Source: Candidatus Pantoea gossypiicola (lineage in GTDB: Bacteria; Pseudomonadota; Gammaproteobacteria; Enterobacterales; Enterobacteriaceae). Taken from it: a DNA stretch of 64,000 nt. Each line of letters begins with the position of its first letter. Position 1 is the stretch's first letter. Below, piece by piece: positions 7,108 to 15,600 of this stretch. The notes beneath the pieces were generated by a model, which was given only the letters and a program-made list of their open reading frames with translations, ran no database searches and was not told where the DNA came from. The stretch covers positions 1 through 64,000 of the forward strand of contig NZ_VWVM01000006.1 of the NCBI RefSeq assembly GCF_008632075.1, in the 5' to 3' direction. The position numbers and the translations under genes were made by a program.

Positions 7108-8127
7108 ATGCATTGCGCCACCTTACTGACCCGGCTGCTGGTCATCTTATGCTGTACCGGTTGGGCAGAGCAGGCCGCAGCCGATACCGTCTGGCTGACT
7201 AATGGCGATCGGCTGACCGGCACGATCCGTTACCTCAGCGACGGCAAGCTGGCGATTGAGACACACTACGCGGGCACCGTCACCCTGGCGTGGAATGCGG
7301 TCAGTACGCTCGCCAGCGACAATCCGGTCAATGTCGAAAACAAAAAGACCGGCGAACATTATCAGGTGCGGCTCTCTTCGTCCGATCCCGGCTATGTCTG
7401 GGTGGAACGCAATGAGCAGGAGCAGCAGGTCTCCGTCAGGCGCATCGATGAGTTTATGAAAGCCAAAGTGCGCAGCGATCAGCTTGCCTGGACCGGCAAT
7501 ATCGATGCCGGTGTTAAGGTCAAAAAAGCCTCGACGAAAACTGACGACTACAGCTTTGCGCTCAACACCAAACTGAACAAGGGGAATTGGCGTCACGACA
7601 TCGGGGCGACCTATAACCGTGAGCAGGAAAACGCGAGTGTCAACACAGACAATTACAGCCTGCGCTACGCCTTCGACTATCTGGTCAGTGAGCAGTTCTT
7701 CTGGCAGACACGCGCGACCTACAAGCGCGACTGGGTGGAGAACCTCTCACGCCAGGCGCTGCTCGGCACCGGCCCCGGTTATCAGCTGTGGGACACCGAA
7801 CTCAGCGCTTTCTCTCTCTCCGTGCTGGGCGGAGCCTTTGAATATGGCTACAGCGACGATCGCGAAGAACGGCACGTTGGCGGCTCGCTGCGCTGGAACT
7901 ATCAGCGCTATCTGCTGGGTAAATCGGTCACGCTTTACAGCAACGGCGATGTCGGTCATTCACTGGATGATGACGGGGTGTTTATGCTGGATGCGGAAGT
8001 CGGGATGCGCTATAGCCTGACCTCCTGGTCAACCCTGCACCTTGGCTATCATCGCAATCTGGTCAGCGGCATTCCTGATACCCTGAACGAAGGCATCTTT
8101 TCCACCGGATTAGGCCTGAAGTGGTAA
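7108..8127 (+). CDS. DUF481 outer-membrane beta-barrel protein (YdiY-like)
   Basis: A 339-residue exported protein. A hydrophobic signal peptide (about residues 5-25) ends near AAAD. A small beta domain follows (DTVWLTNGDRLTGTIRYLSD, an SH3-like repeat often found ahead of DUF481), then a C-terminal DUF481 barrel with alternating Tyr/Trp-rich strands and a terminal aromatic residue (GLGLKW), as outer-membrane proteins require. Function is unknown. I choose the ATG at 7108 (MHCATLL), preceded by CAGGGA, because it starts the signal peptide; an ATG 13 codons earlier adds a non-signal leader. Confidence 0.85.
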   Translation: MHCATLLTRLLVILCCTGWAEQAAADTVWLTNGDRLTGTIRYLSDGKLAIETHYAGTVTLAWNAVSTLASDNPVNVENKKTGEHYQVRLSSSDPGYVWVERNEQEQQVSVRRIDEFMKAKVRSDQLAWTGNIDAGVKVKKASTKTDDYSFALNTKLNKGNWRHDIGATYNREQENASVNTDNYSLRYAFDYLVSEQFFWQTRATYKRDWVENLSRQALLGTGPGYQLWDTELSAFSLSVLGGAFEYGYSDDREERHVGGSLRWNYQRYLLGKSVTLYSNGDVGHSLDDDGVFMLDAEVGMRYSLTSWSTLHLGYHRNLVSGIPDTLNEGIFSTGLGLKW

Positions 8128-8219
8128 CCCGCTGATAGTGGAGTCGCAGCAAATCCTTACGGTTTTTATCCGGTTACAGGCCCGGCTTTGGCTAAGCTGC
8201 ATGTACTGACACAACGGGA

Positions 8220-9194
8220 ATGCAGAAGATGATCGTAAGCAGCAGGGTATATCGTCCGGGAAGTGCGGGCGAAGAGGTCGACGTCGAAGATATCAGTGAA
8301 GTGATTAAAGAGCCGGAAGCGTTTATCTGGCTCGGGCTGTGGCAGCCAGACGCTGAATTTATGGCAAAGATTAAAGAGGAGTTCGGCCTGCACGAACTGG
8401 CGGTTGAAGATGCGCTTAATGCCCATCAGCGACCTAAAATCGAACATTACGGTGACTCACTGTTTATCGTGGTCAAGACGGTTTGTGCGAAGGATGACAG
8501 CTGTGAACTGGGCGAAACCCATTTCTTTGTCGGAAAAAAATTCCTTATCAGCATCCGTCACGGCGCATCTGAAAGCTATACCCCGGTGCGGCAGCGGGCG
8601 TCTGAAAATCCGGCGCTGCTGAAGTTCGGCCCTGCCTGGCCGCTCTACTGCCTGCTCGATTTCATTGTCGATCGCTATGCCGCGCTCTCCACTTCGCTGA
8701 ATGAGCGGGTGGGGCAGATGGAGAACGAACTCTTCACCAGCGAATTTGACCGTAAGTCGGTTCAGTCGGTCTACACCATGCGCCGTCATCTGCTGTCACT
8801 ACGCAATGCAGCGCAGCCAGTAGAAGAGATCTGTAATCAGCTGATCCACCTGCATGAAGATCTGATCCCGCGTCCGCTGCGCGCCTATATCCGCGACGTG
8901 CAGGATCACGCCCGTCATGTGGTGACCGACGCGGAAGATATGCGCGAGATGCTGACCAGCGCCATGCAGGTTAACCTGGCGCTGGTGACAGTGCAGCAGA
9001 ATGAGGTGGTCAAAAAGCTGGCGGGCTGGGGCGCGATCCTGGTGATTCCGACCGTAGTGTTCAGCATGTACGGTATGAACTTCGAACATATGCCGGAGCT
9101 GAAGTCGCTGTATGGCTATCCGCTGGCGGTTGGGCTGACGCTGGTGGCCTGCGGCGGTCTGTGGGCCAGACTGCGACGCTCCGGCTGGCTGTAA
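8220..9194 (+). CDS. CorA-family divalent cation transporter
   Basis: A 324-residue inner-membrane CorA-type channel for Mg2+ or related metals. The long soluble N-terminal domain is followed by two C-terminal membrane helices (about residues 265-285 and 298-315) bridged by the selectivity motif YGMNFEHMPEL (GMN near residue 286). The N-terminal domain differs from that of the main E. coli CorA (for example VEDALNAHQRPKIEHYGDSL), so this is a second, paralogous type close to YfjQ-like CorA proteins. The start may be ATG 8220 or ATG 8229. It ends at a strong terminator. Confidence 0.92.
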   Translation: MQKMIVSSRVYRPGSAGEEVDVEDISEVIKEPEAFIWLGLWQPDAEFMAKIKEEFGLHELAVEDALNAHQRPKIEHYGDSLFIVVKTVCAKDDSCELGETHFFVGKKFLISIRHGASESYTPVRQRASENPALLKFGPAWPLYCLLDFIVDRYAALSTSLNERVGQMENELFTSEFDRKSVQSVYTMRRHLLSLRNAAQPVEEICNQLIHLHEDLIPRPLRAYIRDVQDHARHVVTDAEDMREMLTSAMQVNLALVTVQQNEVVKKLAGWGAILVIPTVVFSMYGMNFEHMPELKSLYGYPLAVGLTLVACGGLWARLRRSGWL

Positions 9195-9212
9195 AGCAGC
9201 CCGTTCTGTAAC

Positions 9213-9250
9213 AGCGGGGCGGATTAATTATCCGCCTCGCTTAATTTTAT
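9213..9250 (+). terminator. Terminator after the CorA-type gene
   Basis: A 12-bp stem with one G-U pair (9213-9224 with 9230-9241, 5-nt loop) followed by a T-rich tract. Confidence 0.85.
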
Positions 9251-9501
9251 TTTCCTTTATTTAAGCGAGTCGGAAACGGCCCGCGGTAATAACTTTATTT
9301 CACCTCTCTTTACGTTGCCACAATAAAATCATCTTCAGCGTGGTCGTTATTACAGGCTCGTCGTAACTGGCTGATTTTTTATTTCTTCACTACGATAAAC
9401 AGATAACATCATATATACGCTATCTGCTGGTAAATTCATCCCGCTACGGATGTCATGCAGCCCCGGCAGACGCGATCATTTACCGGCCAGGAGAGACTCA
9501 G

Positions 9502-9585
9502 ATGAAAGTACCGCTGCCTGCGTGTCTGTTCACGCCAGGCACTCACCCCAGCGTGTCTGCGCCGGAACACTCCCCTTATGAATGA
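9502..9585 (+). CDS. Leader ORF overlapping the start of the oxidase subunit I gene
   Basis: A 27-codon ORF (MKVPLPACLFTPGTHPSVSA and seven more residues) has a strong AGGAGA ribosome-binding site 7-8 nt before its ATG. It ends with TGA at 9583-9585, eight bases inside the following gene, whose ATG is at 9578. The downstream gene has no good ribosome-binding site of its own, so translation of the short ORF probably delivers ribosomes to it. The peptide is Pro/Ser-rich with no recognisable family. It may be a pure coupling device. Confidence 0.5.
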   Translation: MKVPLPACLFTPGTHPSVSAPEHSPYE

Positions 9586-10942
9586 CAGCGACTGGGTTTT
9601 GGTTATTGCCCGGACGCAGTTTGCGCTGACCATGGGCATGCATATCACGCTGGCGGCGCTGACGCTTGGGCTGGCCCCGTTTCTGGTCTGGTTTGAGGCG
9701 CGCTGGCTGTGGGGAAAGCAGCAGGTCGCCCGGGATGCGCTTCACTTCTGGCTGAACATTTTTTCCCTGACGGTGGCGATTGGTGCTGCCTCCGGCGTAG
9801 TCATGGAGTTCCAGTTTGGTACGCACTGGGCGCGCTTTTCCCATCAGGTTGGTGGCGTGATTGGACCGTTAATGTTTTATGAGGTGCTGGTCGCCTTTTT
9901 TCTGGAATCAGCGCTGACCGGGGTGATGCTGTTTGGCTTCAATAAAATCCGGCCTGGCATTCATTTTGCCGTGACCTGTCTGGTGGCCGTCGGCGCGCTG
10001 CTTAGCGCGTTCTGGATTCTGGCTGCCAATTCCTGGATGCAGACGCCGGTTGGATTTACGCGCAATGAGAACGGTGTTTTCCTGGCCGAAAGCTGGCGGT
10101 CGATTCTGCTGTCGCCCTCTTTTCCCTGGCGTTTCAGTCATATGGTGGTGGGGTCACTGATTGCCGTCGCGGTGCTGATGATGGGGGTTGCGGCCTGGCG
10201 ACTGCGGCATTTTAAGGGGGAGTCAGCTTCACGGCTGATGCTCAACAGCGCGCTGACCCTTCTGCTGTTTGCCGTTCCACTGCAGATTGTCCTTGGCGAT
10301 CTGCACGGTGAAAATACCCGCGACTATCAGCCCGCTAAACTCGCGGCGATGGAGGGTAGCTGGCGTCCACCTGCGCAGGGTGAGGGGGAACCGCTGCGAC
10401 TGTTCGCGCTACCGGATCAGCAGGCTCAACGTAACCATCTTGAGGTGAGCCTGCCCGCTCTTGGCTCGCTCTATCTGCGGCACAACCTCACTGGGCACAT
10501 TAAAAGCCTGAGTGAATTTCCTGCAGAGGCCATTCCACCGGTGCTGCCGGTATTTTTCGCCTTTCGCCTGATGGTGGGGCTGGGACTGATCATCTTACTC
10601 ACCACGCTGACGGCTAATCTTCAGCGCTGGCGTGGACGGCTGGCCGCATCGGGGCAGTTAATGCGCTGGATGGTATGGCTCTCACCGGCGGGCTTTATCG
10701 CACTGCTCTCTGGCTGGGTCGTGACGGAAGTGGGGCGTCAGCCGTGGACAGTCTACAACATGTTACGCACCGCAGAGAGCGTCTCCCCCCTGTCGTTCGG
10801 TGCCACGCTGGCCATTTTCGTGGCCGTGCTGCTGATCTACGTGCTGGCCTTCGCTCTCGGCTTACACTATCTGCTGCGCCGGATTAAGGGTGAACTGCCA
10901 TCGGGACAACCGGTCGTCATTGAGCTAAAAACGCCACATTAG
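9578..10942 (+). CDS. cioA: Cytochrome bd-type ubiquinol oxidase subunit I (CioA type)
   Basis: The haem-binding subunit of a bd-type quinol oxidase, which reduces O2 to water in the inner membrane without pumping protons. It has 454 residues and about nine membrane helices, shorter than E. coli CydA (522) because the periplasmic Q loop is short, as in the cyanide-insensitive CioA group. Visible features include the N-terminal His (MGMHI, near residue 22), FYEVLVAFFLESALTGVMLF with the haem-proton-channel glutamates, the SHMVVGS histidine (near 187) and GWVVTEVGRQPWTVYNMLRT. Its ATG overlaps a short leader ORF. Confidence 0.93.
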   Translation: MNDSDWVLVIARTQFALTMGMHITLAALTLGLAPFLVWFEARWLWGKQQVARDALHFWLNIFSLTVAIGAASGVVMEFQFGTHWARFSHQVGGVIGPLMFYEVLVAFFLESALTGVMLFGFNKIRPGIHFAVTCLVAVGALLSAFWILAANSWMQTPVGFTRNENGVFLAESWRSILLSPSFPWRFSHMVVGSLIAVAVLMMGVAAWRLRHFKGESASRLMLNSALTLLLFAVPLQIVLGDLHGENTRDYQPAKLAAMEGSWRPPAQGEGEPLRLFALPDQQAQRNHLEVSLPALGSLYLRHNLTGHIKSLSEFPAEAIPPVLPVFFAFRLMVGLGLIILLTTLTANLQRWRGRLAASGQLMRWMVWLSPAGFIALLSGWVVTEVGRQPWTVYNMLRTAESVSPLSFGATLAIFVAVLLIYVLAFALGLHYLLRRIKGELPSGQPVVIELKTPH

Positions 10943-10951
10943 GAGTCTGTG

Positions 10952-11887
10952 ATGGCCGATCTCTCCGCGCTGATTATCTGCCTATCCCTGCTGCTCTATC
11001 TGCTACTGGACGGCACTGACCTGGGGGTGGGGATGCTTTTTTGCTGGTTTCACGCTGAGGAACAGCGTGAGCTGATGACGCAGAGTATTCTGCCGGTATG
11101 GGATGCGAATGAGACCTGGCTGGTGCTGGCGGCGGGTGGGCTGCTGGCGCTGTTTCCGCCGGTCTATGCACTGCTCTTCAGTCAGCTGAGCGTGCCGCTG
11201 TTTGCCATGTTGCTGGCGCTGCTGGTACGGGCGATGGCGCTGGAATACCGCGCCCGGAGTTCTTCACAACTGCGTCACTGGCTGGACCGCATCATGGCGG
11301 GCAGTTCGGCACTGGCAACCTTTATTCAGGGCTGGTGCGCCGGGATGATCATCAGCGCGCAGCCGCAAACCGGCCTGCCGGATGGCCTGAGCCTGGTTCC
11401 GCTGATCAGCGGTGCGGGCCTCATGGCGATCAATTCGCTGCTGGCATGCTGCTGGATCGGCTGGCGCATCGGCGACAGGGTGCAACCGCTGGCGGCGGTA
11501 CAGAGCTGGCTGTGGTGGCTGCTGGCGCTGATGATCTTCCTTGTCGAATGCTACCTTAATGCGGATATCTGGCAGCAAAGCTGGCAGCGGCCGCCGGGTA
11601 AGATCGCTGCTGCGGCAATTGTCACACTCTGGATCGCCCTGCCGCTGGCCTTGTGGCGAGCCAGGCCGCTATGCCAGCTCATCCTGACGCTGATGCTGAT
11701 CGGTGCTGTTTTTACCGGTCTGCTGTGCGGCCTCTACCCCTGGCTGGTGCCACATCAGTTCAGCATCAGTGAAAGCGCCTCATCGCCGGTCACACAAAGC
11801 TTTGTACTGGTGGGGGCCGCGATTGCTATGCCACTGACATTGCTCTACCACAGCTGGTCGTTCTGGGTTGAGCGCCGGGCGAAATAA
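10952..11887 (+). CDS. cioB: Cytochrome bd-type ubiquinol oxidase subunit II (CioB type)
   Basis: The second subunit of the bd-type oxidase encoded just upstream. At 311 residues it is shorter than typical CydB (about 335-380) and predicted to have eight membrane helices. The family signatures LDGTDLGVGML, PVWDANETWLVLAAGGLLALFPPVYA and FIQGWCAGMI are clear. The AGGAG ribosome-binding site is right after the cioA stop (10942); I use the ATG at 10952 rather than the GTG one codon earlier. No CydX-like third subunit is seen downstream. Confidence 0.93.
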   Translation: MADLSALIICLSLLLYLLLDGTDLGVGMLFCWFHAEEQRELMTQSILPVWDANETWLVLAAGGLLALFPPVYALLFSQLSVPLFAMLLALLVRAMALEYRARSSSQLRHWLDRIMAGSSALATFIQGWCAGMIISAQPQTGLPDGLSLVPLISGAGLMAINSLLACCWIGWRIGDRVQPLAAVQSWLWWLLALMIFLVECYLNADIWQQSWQRPPGKIAAAAIVTLWIALPLALWRARPLCQLILTLMLIGAVFTGLLCGLYPWLVPHQFSISESASSPVTQSFVLVGAAIAMPLTLLYHSWSFWVERRAK

Positions 11888-11952
11888 TATCTGTCCACTA
11901 TGCTTCAGGCAGAGCGTCATAGGTGGGTGTGCTGAAAGGAGAGAATGAGAGC

Positions 11953-12462
11953 GTGAAAAAAGATCATACAGCGACCGGGGATAGCCCGATAAAAGAGGAT
12001 CTCCGCTGGGTTCGCCGCGAATGGCTGATTCAGCGGGCAGGAGAATATCTGTTAATTCTGCTGGTCATTCTGGGTGCATGCGGACTCTTTTCTAAAGGCG
12101 TGCTGAGTGACACCAGCGCCCGCTCGCCGGATGGCACCCTTCAGGTGGACTATGAGCGGTTTGGCCGCGTCGAGAGCAACATGGATATGCGCATTCGTTA
12201 CAACGCCCCGGTAGCCGGGCACTTTAACGTAACGATTGGCGGTGGCGCACTGGATAACCTGCAAATCCAGACGCTACAGCCTCAGCCGCTGGAGGCGGTG
12301 ACGATCGGCAGCGATCTGCGGCTGACCTTTTCTGCCCGCGACACCGGGCCGGAGCACGCCATCTGGATCGGCCTGCAGCCACGCAATCCGGGGCGCATTC
12401 ACGTTGCCATTAACGGCGGCGACCATCCTCCGGTCCGTTTTACCCAATGGATCTATCCCTGA
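11953..12462 (+). CDS. Membrane-anchored protein of unknown function
   Basis: I do not recognise this protein. It has a charged cytosolic N-terminus (about 30 residues, with WVRREWLIQR), one membrane helix (about residues 32-52, EYLLILLVILGACGLF) and a roughly 120-residue beta-rich domain, presumably periplasmic, including SPDGTLQVDYERFGRVES and GLQPRNPGRIHVAINGGDH. It is followed after 12 bp by a DUF421 gene, so the two probably act together. The start is uncertain: GTG at 11953 fits the domain layout, and a GTG at 11923 would add ten residues. An AAGGAG lies at 11936-11941. Confidence 0.75.
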   Translation: MKKDHTATGDSPIKEDLRWVRREWLIQRAGEYLLILLVILGACGLFSKGVLSDTSARSPDGTLQVDYERFGRVESNMDMRIRYNAPVAGHFNVTIGGGALDNLQIQTLQPQPLEAVTIGSDLRLTFSARDTGPEHAIWIGLQPRNPGRIHVAINGGDHPPVRFTQWIYP

Positions 12463-12474
12463 CAGAGGCGCGTT

Positions 12475-12924
12475 ATGGAAACGGTATTACGTGCGGCAGC
12501 TATTTACCTGGTGCTGATGGTAGTGTTCAAAATTGCCGGCAGGCGCACCCTGTTGCAGATGACCTCTTTTGATCTGATTCTGCTGCTGATTATCAGCGAA
12601 GCAACCCAGCAGGCGCTGCTGGGGGACGATTTTTCGGTGACGGGGGCGGCGCTGACCATCATCACCCTGGTCACCATTGATATTGTGCTGGGCAAGCTGA
12701 AAAGTCGTTTTCCGGTGGTGGAACAGGTCATCGATGGCGGCCCGGTCATCCTGGTGGAAAACGGCAATCTGCTGACCGAGCGTATGAAGATGACCGGCAT
12801 TAATCCTGATGACGTGCTGGAAGCGGCGCGATCCGGTCCGGGTCTGGAGCGGTTCGATCAGATTAAATATGCGGTGCTGGAGGTCAACGGCCATATCTCC
12901 ATCATTCCCCAGGCGGAGAAGTAA
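12475..12924 (+). CDS. DUF421/YetF-like membrane protein
   Basis: A 149-residue protein of the DUF421 (YetF) family. Two or three N-terminal membrane helices (residues 5-75, with IAGRRTLLQMTSFDLILLLI) precede a small soluble domain with VIDGGPVILVENGNLLTERM and a terminal IKYAVLEVNGHISII. In Bacillus, YetF-like proteins form dimers linked to membrane or spore processes; the role in enterobacteria is unknown. The N-terminal helix set is shorter than in YcaP, encoded at 21922 in this same window. It forms a two-gene unit with the membrane-anchored protein upstream. Confidence 0.88.
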   Translation: METVLRAAAIYLVLMVVFKIAGRRTLLQMTSFDLILLLIISEATQQALLGDDFSVTGAALTIITLVTIDIVLGKLKSRFPVVEQVIDGGPVILVENGNLLTERMKMTGINPDDVLEAARSGPGLERFDQIKYAVLEVNGHISIIPQAEK

Positions 12925-13016
12925 CTGCATCCTCGGAAGGGTGCACCGGGTTACAGGTTCAGCATCCGGTAAATAGTGATACGGCTCTTTTACTTGTTAT
13001 TCTGCGGATATGCGCC

Positions 13017-13331
13017 ATGCTCAGTAATCCACCCATGTTTTATTATCCGAGCTGGCCTGACACTCAATCAGCGTTATGCTTCACAGTCAGGTTTAAAGTG
13101 AATGAATTTAATCGTTTTACCTTTTATCCGGTCACCGGCTGGCACATCGGCCCGTTAAGCGGTCACGGCGCGCTGGTGCTGCAATTTGGCTACCTTGATC
13201 CTCATGCCCCGCGCGAGCGCTCGGCGCAGGAGTCGCTGTTTTTCGGCCTGACTATCGAGATGGCGAAAGAGCTGGTCAGCACACTCACCACGCACATTAA
13301 CGACATTGAAAAGAACGGGACTCCGCATTGA
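13017..13331 (+). CDS. BssS-like small protein (biofilm-regulator family)
   Basis: A 104-residue protein. From residue about 37 the pattern YPVTGWHIGP, ALVLQFGYLDP, FFGLTIEMAKELVSTL and HINDIEK parallels E. coli BssS (HPLVGWDIST, ALMLRLHYQTP, LWLTTDVARQFISIL, IAKIES). BssS is a small cytosolic regulator that influences biofilm formation. Here there is an extra N-terminal segment of about 35 residues (FYYPSWPDTQSALCFTVRFK) that BssS lacks. The ATG at 13017 has only a weak upstream ribosome-binding site. The likeness is moderate and was judged by eye. Confidence 0.6.
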   Translation: MLSNPPMFYYPSWPDTQSALCFTVRFKVNEFNRFTFYPVTGWHIGPLSGHGALVLQFGYLDPHAPRERSAQESLFFGLTIEMAKELVSTLTTHINDIEKNGTPH

Positions 13332-13350
13332 CGCCCTGACGCGCCATCCG

Positions 13351-14247
13351 TTACTCCGCTGACGGATCGGCGGGTGCATAAACCCGCAGCGCACGGGCGA
13401 GCAGGCGAAAATGCGCGGGTGTCTGGCCGATAATCTCGCCGTCTGCATTGATGTAGTGAGGACGACGCGTCTCAATGGTCAGTTCCGTAGTGCTGAATGC
13501 CCGCACGTTGCGCCAGCGGCCATGGGTGCCGCGCCGCAGAAAGGGCAGCAGCGCAATGAGCTGCCAGCTATGCTGCAACTCCAGGCTGTAGACATCCAGT
13601 AACCCATCGTCGGGTGCTGCGCGCTGTTCCACCGTCATGCCACCGCCGTAGAAGCGCCCGTTGCCCACTGATACCTGAACCGTTTTGACCGGTACCCGCT
13701 GGCCCTGATGCACCAGTGTGGCGCTGAACGGACGGCTCTGCCGCAGCAGCCGCAACGCCGCCAGGGCGTACCCGCCCACACCCCAGCGTTTTTTCGATTC
13801 CGCCGTAAGGTTACGCGCCAGCTCTGCCGAAAAGCCGATGCTCGAGACGTTAAGAAACAGGTGCTGATTCACTTCCCCCAGATCCACGGCGCGCAGCTGT
13901 CCATCTGCGATAATGTTCACCGCCTGTTCAAGGCTGGCGGGAATGCCCAGCGTACGGGCAAAATCGTTGGCGGTGCCCAGCGGTAAAATGCCCAGTGGCA
14001 GGCCGGTCTGCATCACTCCTGGCGCGGCCGCGTTAAGCGTGCCGTCGCCACCGCCGACGATCACCGCCTCGACGCGACCGGCATAAGCCGCGATGAGCTG
14101 GCTGTAGGTACGGGTCTCATCCTCGTCCGGTTGCAGCAGGGTGAAACCAGCCTGAACCAGCAGTGTCTGCGCCCGACTGGCCTCAATGCGTCCTTTTCGT
14201 GATCGCTGATTAATCAGCAGCAGAGCCGTTTTCTGAGGGTAAGGCAT
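13351..14247 (-). CDS. Lipid kinase of the YegS/diacylglycerol-kinase family
   Basis: A 298-residue cytosolic kinase with the DAGK catalytic fold. Signatures include LLLINQRSRKG, the nucleotide-binding GGGDGTLNAAAPGVM (near residue 64), LPLGILPLGTANDFARTLGIP and the C-terminal YINADGEIIGQTPAHFRL. The substrate is probably a lipid such as phosphatidylglycerol or diacylglycerol; E. coli YegS phosphorylates phosphatidylglycerol in vitro. It is a stand-alone gene, convergent with the BssS-like gene. Confidence 0.9.
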   Translation of the reverse strand: MPYPQKTALLLINQRSRKGRIEASRAQTLLVQAGFTLLQPDEDETRTYSQLIAAYAGRVEAVIVGGGDGTLNAAAPGVMQTGLPLGILPLGTANDFARTLGIPASLEQAVNIIADGQLRAVDLGEVNQHLFLNVSSIGFSAELARNLTAESKKRWGVGGYALAALRLLRQSRPFSATLVHQGQRVPVKTVQVSVGNGRFYGGGMTVEQRAAPDDGLLDVYSLELQHSWQLIALLPFLRRGTHGRWRNVRAFSTTELTIETRRPHYINADGEIIGQTPAHFRLLARALRVYAPADPSAE

Positions 14248-14415
14248 ACTTTTACGTCATCCTGATGTCAAAATGGGGAACGAGACGGCAAGTACAGCAT
14301 CGGCCTGACCCGTGAACAACCCTGTTTGCGCGACTTTACGTACCCGTTCCGTGCCCTAAGAGGCGATAAAGATCGTCTACACTGCTTAGGGTCAGTTCCA
14401 TATTGAGGAGTTGCA

Positions 14416-14688
14416 ATGACCGAACACGAATTCAGAAAATGGTTAGCCGAACAGGGTTTTGATGAGCCACTGCTGATTGAGCGTGCCGCATCAGCCCGGC
14501 TTGATAATCACGTCCATCCTTTTGAGGCGCTGGCCCTGATTCTCAGTGGTTACATCACTATCAGTACCGAGCAGGGCGACACCACCTATCATCCCGGCGA
14601 GACGTTTCACCTGCAGCCGAATGAACTGCATCGCGAAGCGTTCGGACCTCAGGGCGTCAGCTATCTGGCGGGGCGTAAATATGAGTAA
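14416..14688 (+). CDS. Small cupin-domain protein
   Basis: A 90-residue single cupin barrel. Metal-ligand-like residues are visible in NHVHPFEALALILSG and the second cupin motif in YHPGETFHLQPNELHREAF. Such one-domain cupins bind a metal and may act as sensors or small-molecule enzymes; the ligand cannot be predicted. A strong GAGGAG site precedes the ATG. Only 12 bp separate it from the DUF4186 gene, so they are probably co-transcribed. Confidence 0.88.
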   Translation: MTEHEFRKWLAEQGFDEPLLIERAASARLDNHVHPFEALALILSGYITISTEQGDTTYHPGETFHLQPNELHREAFGPQGVSYLAGRKYE

Positions 14689-14700
14689 CTGGCAATCAGT

Positions 14701-15126
14701 ATGAACGTGTCTGACGCGCTGTTTACCCGACTGGCACGTTCGCCGTTTCGTCAGCGCTTTCGGCTGGGGCGCGCTGAGTACGATTATGCGAGCAGCAAAG
14801 GCGAGCCGGTTTTGCGACAGCACGCCGCAGAGTTTGTTGCACAGCGTCTGGCGCCTGCTCAGCCGGAAAATGATGGCAAACAGACGCCGATGCGCGGTCA
14901 TCCGGTGTTTATCGCCCAGCACGCCACCGCGACCTGCTGTCGTGGCTGTCTGAATAAGTGGCACAACATCCGGCAGCATCAGCCGCTGAGCGCAGAGCAG
15001 CAGGATTATGTCGTGACGGTGTTACTGGCGTGGATCACTCATCAGATGCAGCAGCCAGCACCGCCCGCCCGCGTGAGCCGGAATAAGCCGAATCCGGACG
15101 ACGATCCGCAGCTGGCGCTCTGGTAA
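14701..15126 (+). CDS. DUF4186 family protein
   Basis: A 141-residue protein with the DUF4186 core: FTRLARSPFRQRFRLG at the start, then NDGKQTPMRGHPVFIAQHAT and CCRGCLNKWHNI. The invariant Cys-Cys-x-x-Cys and His residues suggest metal or nucleic-acid binding, but the function is unknown. It has a Pro-rich, poorly conserved tail after residue 115. It follows the cupin gene closely. A weak hairpin with flanking A and T runs (15131-15158) probably ends transcription. Confidence 0.87.
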   Translation: MNVSDALFTRLARSPFRQRFRLGRAEYDYASSKGEPVLRQHAAEFVAQRLAPAQPENDGKQTPMRGHPVFIAQHATATCCRGCLNKWHNIRQHQPLSAEQQDYVVTVLLAWITHQMQQPAPPARVSRNKPNPDDDPQLALW

Positions 15127-15130
15127 TGGA

Positions 15131-15158
15131 TAAAAAAGCTACAGTCAGCGGCTTTTTC
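15131..15158 (+). terminator. Probable terminator after the DUF4186 gene
   Basis: AAAAAGC pairs with GCTTTTT around an 11-nt loop containing GTCAGC. The stem is A-T rich and weak, but the position just after the stop fits. Confidence 0.45.
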
Positions 15159-15264
15159 TGGTGAAAACTGGCCCTTTTTCATTCCTGGTTTATTCTTAAA
15201 TCTTTCTTGGGAAGGCTATGCCAGGATTAAAACCTACACGGCAACGATGAATACAGAGGGAATT

Positions 15265-15582
15265 ATGAAGAAATCAATTATTGCACTGTCTGCTATTTTG
15301 CTGGCCTCGCCAGTATTTGCTGCTACCACCACAGATAACACCGTCGCGGAAGCGCATAAAGGCGCTGATACTGCGAAAGAAAAACTGCATCAGACCCAGA
15401 ACGAAGGCAAAGAGCTGAAGCTGAAGTCTGAGCATGCCGCTGAAGGCAAAAGCCACACTACCGGTAGTAAAATCACCGAAGGTGCTCAGAAAGGCTGGCA
15501 CAAAACCAAAGAAGGCACTGAAAAAGGCTGGGATAAAACCAAGCAGGGTGCTGAAGAGCTGAAAAACAAAGCGACCAATTAA
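15265..15582 (+). CDS. Exported LEA-like repeat protein of unknown function
   Basis: A 105-residue protein with a clean Sec signal peptide (MKKSIIALSAILLASPVFA, cleavage before ATTTD). The mature part is extremely hydrophilic, rich in Lys, Glu, Gly and Thr. It carries imperfect 11-residue repeats in the last third (GWHKTKEGTEK, then GWDKTKQGAEE, preceded by a related GAQK unit). This resembles LEA-type or surface helical proteins that protect against drying. The periplasmic location is inferred from the signal. I use the ATG at 15265, preceded by GAGGG; an ATG six codons upstream spoils the signal peptide. It ends in a strong bidirectional terminator. Confidence 0.8.
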   Translation: MKKSIIALSAILLASPVFAATTTDNTVAEAHKGADTAKEKLHQTQNEGKELKLKSEHAAEGKSHTTGSKITEGAQKGWHKTKEGTEKGWDKTKQGAEELKNKATN

Positions 15583-15600
15583 GACGCTGGTTTTCAGGTT

